NCBI GenBank assembly: GCA_016199745.1
Contig: JACQFZ010000029.1
Coordinates: 1 to 64,000 of the forward strand
Source of the DNA: Gammaproteobacteria bacterium
GTDB lineage: Bacteria > Pseudomonadota > Gammaproteobacteria > Acidiferrobacterales > Sulfurifustaceae
Direction of reading: 5' to 3'
Length of the DNA stretch: 64,000 bases
The translations under genes and the position numbers were made by a program. The notes beneath the pieces were generated by a model. That model ran no database searches. It was not told where the DNA came from and worked only from the letters and a program-made list of their open reading frames with translations. Below are positions 59,895 through 64,000 of the stretch, piece after piece. Numbering within the stretch: position 1 is the stretch's first letter; the number at the start of each line of letters is the position of its first letter.

Positions 59895-61049
59895 ATGTTG
59901 CTCGCCACGTCGACGGCGGCGCTATTGGCATGGCTGTTCGGCCAATCACCGTCGATCCATCGCCGACTAACGTCGCTCGACGGTTTTCGCGGCTATTTGG
60001 CGCTGGGTGTGTTTCTGCACCACGCGTCGATCTGGTATTTCTATCTGCGTACCGGCCGCTGGGAACTAGGACCGTCGCGGCTTTACACCCATCTAGGGCA
60101 CAGCAGTGTTGCGCTGTTCTTCATGATTACGGCGTTCTTGTTCTGGGGAAAGCTACTCGACAGCGGCACGCGTCCGGTTAACTGGCTGCAACTGTATGTA
60201 TCGCGGATTTTGCGACTGGCGCCGCTTTATCTATTTTCAGTGGCGCTACTCATCGTGTTGGTGCTATGCGCATCTCATTTCGAGCTGCATCAACCGCTGT
60301 TATCGCTGCTTTGGAACACCATTCACTGGCTCGCGTTCACCGTTTCCTGGGCGCCCGATCTCAACGGCGTTACCGATACGCACCTCATCGTCGCCGGCGT
60401 CACCTGGTCGCTTGCTTATGAATGGCTGTTCTATGCGGTTCTTCCGCTCGGCGCTCTTATTATGGCGTCGGCTCCCTCAGTTCGTTGGATCGCTTTCAGC
60501 ATTGGTGCCTGCACGGTGGTCATCGTTCTGATGGGCGACCTTAAGTTCTTTCATCTGGCAGCGTTTCTCGCTGGCATCGCCGCGGCATACGCCGTGCGCT
60601 GGGAACCGTTACGTTCACGACTGCTGGGTGGAACCGCGGGCGCGTTTGCGCTGATTTGCTTCGGCACAGTGATCTTTAGTTTTCCGACCACCTACACGCT
60701 GTCCGAACTTCTGCTGCTCGCTTTCGGCTTCATCATCGTCGCCAGCGGCAATACGCTATTCGGTGCGCTCGAATGGCGCGCGTCGCAGCTGCTTGGCGAA
60801 ATGGGATATAGCTTGTATCTGCTGCATGGCATCCTGCTGTTTATCACCTTCCGCTTCGTGCTCGGATTCGACCGAGCGGCGGCGCTTTCCGCGGGCCAGC
60901 ATTGGCTCATTGTCTTATGCCTGATCCCGATACTCATCGTGTTCTGTTACGCCACGTTCCGGTCCATCGAAGCACCGGCGATGAAGGCGGTACCGCGAGT
61001 CTATGCCTGGTGCGCACGCCGAGGTCGGCGGAAACCCACCCTTTTGTGA
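59895..61049 (+). CDS. acyltransferase-3 family membrane protein (OafA-like)
   Basis: 384 residues, about ten transmembrane helices. TSLDGFRGYLALGVFLHHASIW holds the catalytic His of the R-G...H motif, and SVALFFMITAFLFWGKL and SLAYEWLFYAVLP are typical of Acyl_transf_3. It O-acetylates sugars of surface polysaccharides or similar acceptors across the membrane. This ATG has no ribosome site. The frame is open upstream as FSPVSILPAFAG, with GGGGAGG four bases before an ATT at 59856, so translation may begin there with a rare start codon and add 13 residues. Confidence 0.87.
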   Translation: MLLATSTAALLAWLFGQSPSIHRRLTSLDGFRGYLALGVFLHHASIWYFYLRTGRWELGPSRLYTHLGHSSVALFFMITAFLFWGKLLDSGTRPVNWLQLYVSRILRLAPLYLFSVALLIVLVLCASHFELHQPLLSLLWNTIHWLAFTVSWAPDLNGVTDTHLIVAGVTWSLAYEWLFYAVLPLGALIMASAPSVRWIAFSIGACTVVIVLMGDLKFFHLAAFLAGIAAAYAVRWEPLRSRLLGGTAGAFALICFGTVIFSFPTTYTLSELLLLAFGFIIVASGNTLFGALEWRASQLLGEMGYSLYLLHGILLFITFRFVLGFDRAAALSAGQHWLIVLCLIPILIVFCYATFRSIEAPAMKAVPRVYAWCARRGRRKPTLL

Positions 61050-61086
61050 TCTATGATGGAAGCTCTATCCAAGCAAGGGATCTGCA

Positions 61087-62661
61087 ATGCGCGATTGGCG
61101 ATATCTGCGGGCAGCGCTGAAAAGCGGTCACATCAGCCGGCGTGACTTCATTAAGAAAGCGACTGCTCTGGGGCTTGCCAGCAGCGTTCTAACGAAAACT
61201 GCTGGCGCCGACGACGAAACGCCGAAACGCGGCGGCAACCTGGTCCTCGGCATCAACGGCGCCGCCTCCAGCGACACGCTAAATCCCGCCACTTGGACGG
61301 CGACCTACCCCGCCGTCTTGGGCTTACAGCTCTATAACACGCTGGTCGAGATCAACGTCGGCGACGACCTTCGGTCGAAGCCGACAGCGTACCCTGCCTT
61401 AGCAGAAAGCTGGGACACCAAACCCGGCGCCAAAGAATGGATCTTTAAACTGCGTAAGGGCGTGACTTTCCATAATGGTAAAATGCTCACTCCCGCCGAC
61501 GTGGTCTACTCCATTAACCATCATCGCGGTAGCGACTCGACCTCCGGCGCCAAGCCGCTGTTGTCGTCGGTAGTAGACGTTAAGGCCGCCGGTAAAAATG
61601 AAATAATATTCACGCTCGATAACGGCAACGCCGACCTGCCCTATTTGTTAGCAGACGTCCATCTATGCATCGTACCGGAGGGCAGTAAGTTTACCGACGG
61701 CGTTGGTACCGGCGCCTACCTGCTCGAAACGTTCACACCGGGCGTACGCGCCATTACCAAACGCAATCCAAACCATTTCCGCTCCGATCGCGGTTTCGTC
61801 GATTCGGTCGAAACGTTAGGCATCAACGACCCAACCGCGCGTATAGAAGCGTTGCTCAGCGGCGCGGTGCAATTGATCAACCGGGTCGATGTCAAAGCCG
61901 TGACCGAAAAAGTGCAGCTGTTCGAAATTTCCGGCGGCGCGCACTACACCTTCCCGATGCGCTGTGACATGGCGCCGTTCGACAACAAGGATTTACGGTT
62001 GGCGCTCAAGTATGCCGTCGATCGAACGACGATGGTCAAAACGATATTGTTCGGTCACGGCACGATCGCTAATGATCAGCCGATCCCGCAGCACGACGAG
62101 TTCTATTCGGGCCAAATCCCGCAACGGCCGTACGATCCGGAGAAGGCAAAGTTTCACTATAAAAAATCACGCCATTCTGGACCGATCGCGCTGACTGTGT
62201 CGGACGGTGCTTTTACCGGCGCCGTTAATTGCGCCCAATTGCTCCAAGAAAGCGCCGCCAAGACCGGCATCAAACTAGAGATCGAACATGCACCGGCCGA
62301 TGGCTATTGGTCGAATATCTGGATGAAACGGCCGTTCTGTGCGTCTTACTGGGAAGGCCGGCCGACCGCCGACCTCATGTTATCGGTGGCCTATAAATCC
62401 GACGCTGTTTGGAATGAGTCGTTCTGGAAACGAGCCGATTTCGACAAAATTCTGCTGGCAGCGCGGGTCGAGCTAAACCGGGCGAAACGTAAACAGATGT
62501 ATCAGGACCTACAGTCGATGGTGCAAGACGACAGCGGTGAGATCATTCCCATGTTTCACAACACTATCGATGCCGGTTCAAAAAAGCTCAGGGGCTTCAT
62601 CGCCTCGCCAGCGTCGGAAATGAGCGGGTATCGCGCTGCTGAAATGGTGTGGTTTGCCTGA
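61087..62661 (+). CDS. Tat-exported peptide/nickel-type ABC binding protein (SBP family 5)
   Basis: 524 residues. The signal has a twin-arginine motif SRRDFIKK and hydrophobic ATALGLASSVLTKTAGA, so export is by the Tat pathway. Then RGGNLVLGINGAASSDTLNPATW, LAESWDTKPGAKEWIFKLRKGVTFHNGKMLTPADVVYS: the DppA/OppA fold. No permease genes are in the window. A paralogue follows after a terminator, so the pair arose by tandem duplication. Ligand unknown. Confidence 0.92.
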   Translation: MRDWRYLRAALKSGHISRRDFIKKATALGLASSVLTKTAGADDETPKRGGNLVLGINGAASSDTLNPATWTATYPAVLGLQLYNTLVEINVGDDLRSKPTAYPALAESWDTKPGAKEWIFKLRKGVTFHNGKMLTPADVVYSINHHRGSDSTSGAKPLLSSVVDVKAAGKNEIIFTLDNGNADLPYLLADVHLCIVPEGSKFTDGVGTGAYLLETFTPGVRAITKRNPNHFRSDRGFVDSVETLGINDPTARIEALLSGAVQLINRVDVKAVTEKVQLFEISGGAHYTFPMRCDMAPFDNKDLRLALKYAVDRTTMVKTILFGHGTIANDQPIPQHDEFYSGQIPQRPYDPEKAKFHYKKSRHSGPIALTVSDGAFTGAVNCAQLLQESAAKTGIKLEIEHAPADGYWSNIWMKRPFCASYWEGRPTADLMLSVAYKSDAVWNESFWKRADFDKILLAARVELNRAKRKQMYQDLQSMVQDDSGEIIPMFHNTIDAGSKKLRGFIASPASEMSGYRAAEMVWFA

Positions 62662-62709
62662 CGGTAATTCCGGGCTGATTTACCCAATTCGTTAAAATAA
62701 GCGCTATTT

Positions 62710-62732
62710 GCGGGGTTTCTCCGAAACCCCGC
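62710..62732 (+). terminator. rho-independent terminator after the first binding protein
   Basis: GCGGGGTTTC, loop TCC, GAAACCCCGC: a perfect 10-bp stem followed by TTTC. It separates the two paralogous binding-protein genes, suggesting separate transcription or reduced read-through. Confidence 0.75.
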
Positions 62733-62781
62733 TTTCGCTGAGCTATTATCTGGAAACCTCTCCAAGCGAAGGGAATTTTGC

Positions 62782-64000
62782 ATGCGTGACCGGCACGATC
62801 TGAAAACAGCGCTAAAAACCGGGAAAATGAGTCGGCGTGACTTCATCAGACAAGCGACGGCGCTCGGTATCTCAGCGACGTTTACCGGTGGCATCGCCGA
62901 CGCGGCGGACCAGACACCGAAACGGGGTGGACATCTAGTCCTTGGCGCGAATGGCGCGTCCTCGGTCGACAGTTTAGATCCCGCTACCTGGTCGTCGACC
63001 TATCCCACGCTCGCCGGCCTGCAGCTCTACAACACGCTCGTTGAAGTCCATGTCGGTTCCGGCCTTCGCGCAAAACCCGAAGTTCAGCCGTCGCTCGCCG
63101 AGAGCTGGGAGCCCAAACCGGGCGCCAAAGAATGGGTGATCAAGCTACGGAAGGGCGTGACATTTCATAACGGTAAGACGCTGACACCGGCCGATGTCAT
63201 TTATTCCCTCAACCATCACCGCCGCGGTGACTCGCAGTCGGGTGCCAAAGCACTGTTGATGTCGGTCGTCGATATCAAGGCCACGACTAAGAATGAACTG
63301 ATCATTACGCTCGACAACGGTAATGCTGACTTGCCGTATTTGCTGGCGGACTACCATTTTTGCATCGGCCCAGAAGGCAGCACATTTACCGACGGTATCG
63401 GCACCGGTGCTTATATCCTGGAGAGCTTCGATCCCGGTGTACGCACTACCAGCAAGCGCAACCCCAATCATTTTCGTTCCGATCGCGGCTTCGTCGATTC
63501 CATCGAGACGCTCGCTATTAACGACCCAACCGCGCGCATTCAGGCGTTGATTAGCGGATCGGTCCATTTGATCAATCGCGTGGAGGTCAAAGCGGTTACC
63601 GAAAACGTGCAACTATTCGAGATTTCCGGCGGCGCGCACTACTCGTTACCCATGCGCTGCGACATAGCGCCGTTCGATAACAAAGACCTACGATTAGCGC
63701 TCAAATACGCCGCCGACCGCACGGCGATGGTCAAGACCATCTTGTTCGGCCATGGCAAGATTGGCAACGATCAACCCATTCCGATGCACGACGAGTTCTA
63801 CTCGAGCCAAATCCTGCAACGCCCGTTTGATCCAGAGAGGGCAAAGTTTCACTACAAAAAATCCGACTACAGCGGTCCGATCGTGCTGACCGTTTCCGAT
63901 GGCGCTTTTACCGGTGCCGTGAACTGCGCACAGTTATTTCGGGACAGCGCGGCTAAGGCCGGAATCAATCTTCAAATCGAACGTGCGCCGGCCGACGGCT
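62782..64000 (+). CDS. second Tat-exported SBP family 5 protein (cut by window end)
   Basis: About 406 codons are visible. The start MRDRHDLKTALKTGKMSRRD parallels the first copy (MRDWRYLRAALKSGHISRRD), including the twin-arginine signal SRRDFIRQ. Roughly three quarters of residues match the upstream paralogue, with differences spread along the lobes (for example YHFCIGPEGSTFTDGIG for VHLCIVPEGSKFTDGVG). The end and any permease genes lie outside the window. Confidence 0.92.
   Translation, partial: MRDRHDLKTALKTGKMSRRDFIRQATALGISATFTGGIADAADQTPKRGGHLVLGANGASSVDSLDPATWSSTYPTLAGLQLYNTLVEVHVGSGLRAKPEVQPSLAESWEPKPGAKEWVIKLRKGVTFHNGKTLTPADVIYSLNHHRRGDSQSGAKALLMSVVDIKATTKNELIITLDNGNADLPYLLADYHFCIGPEGSTFTDGIGTGAYILESFDPGVRTTSKRNPNHFRSDRGFVDSIETLAINDPTARIQALISGSVHLINRVEVKAVTENVQLFEISGGAHYSLPMRCDIAPFDNKDLRLALKYAADRTAMVKTILFGHGKIGNDQPIPMHDEFYSSQILQRPFDPERAKFHYKKSDYSGPIVLTVSDGAFTGAVNCAQLFRDSAAKAGINLQIERAPADG

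Overview
The window looks like a chromosomal segment of a GC-rich proteobacterium, most likely a gammaproteobacterium. The evidence is the gene order lptG-lptF (divergent) / pepA-holC-(hypothetical)-valS, a System I cytochrome c maturation set (ccm), an FNR regulator with all its iron-sulfur cysteines, and LPS-export genes. The genus cannot be named from the sequence. Codon use is uniform in the housekeeping blocks. Several intergenic stretches (about 20.3-20.6, 30.8-31.2, 32.2-32.6 and 35.1-35.8 kb) are visibly more AT-rich and contain no convincing gene.

Region 0-13 kb is a low-oxygen/stress island. It holds an FtsH protease, a conserved protein next to it, a methionine-rich exported protein, a truncated universal stress protein, a YHS protein, an SRPBCC protein, a PAS histidine kinase with its NarL-type regulator, a lone receiver, an FNR regulator, a PAS-GGDEF diguanylate cyclase and a TatD-associated-type radical SAM protein. 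Five FNR-type palindromes lie 57-68 bases upstream of five start codons, so the island looks like one local FNR regulon. It resembles in content the low-oxygen-activated (lxa) locus of Burkholderia cenocepacia. It is also decaying: UspA, an MBL-fold RNase-like protein, a PEMT-like methyltransferase and a GGDEF domain are present only as fragments.

Region 13.5-20.3 kb carries cytochrome c maturation, split into two convergent operons: ccmABCDEG on the plus strand and ccmF-ccmH-ccmI on the minus strand. They meet at a GC-rich hairpin. A tRNA-Arg(CCU)-like sequence lacking a D arm sits directly before ccmA. Region 20.6-29.5 kb is core: lptG/lptF, pepA, holC, an acidic hypothetical protein and valS. 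Region 29.5-35.8 kb is accessory: two relics of REP-associated tyrosine transposases (RAYT) flanked by REP palindromes, a methyltransferase, and a large exported protein joining two CxxCH heme sites to a von Willebrand type D domain.

Region 35.8-64 kb is a mixed set: SPFH/flotillin-like protein, DUF4870 protein, YdjM-like membrane protein, alkyltransferase-like DNA repair protein, YihY/BrkB protein, a secreted discoidin/beta-helix protein, methyltransferase, two alpha/beta hydrolases plus a PHB-depolymerase-like esterase, an M50-like membrane protease, a polar amino acid ABC transporter, RluA-type pseudouridine synthase, an orphan LivK-like binding protein, a secreted HEWGH protein, glyoxalase I, a chemoreceptor lacking its signalling core, MscL, an acyltransferase-3 protein and two tandem Tat-exported peptide-binding proteins (the second cut by the window end).

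The most distinctive property of the window is its load of short repeats. There is a family of GC-rich CTCTCCC/GGGAGAG hairpins (one lies in frame inside valS), TA-flanked MITE-like elements whose TAGTGTCC terminus supplies the stop codon of three genes, REP/RAYT units, and a roughly 180-bp repeat present twice in opposite orientation.
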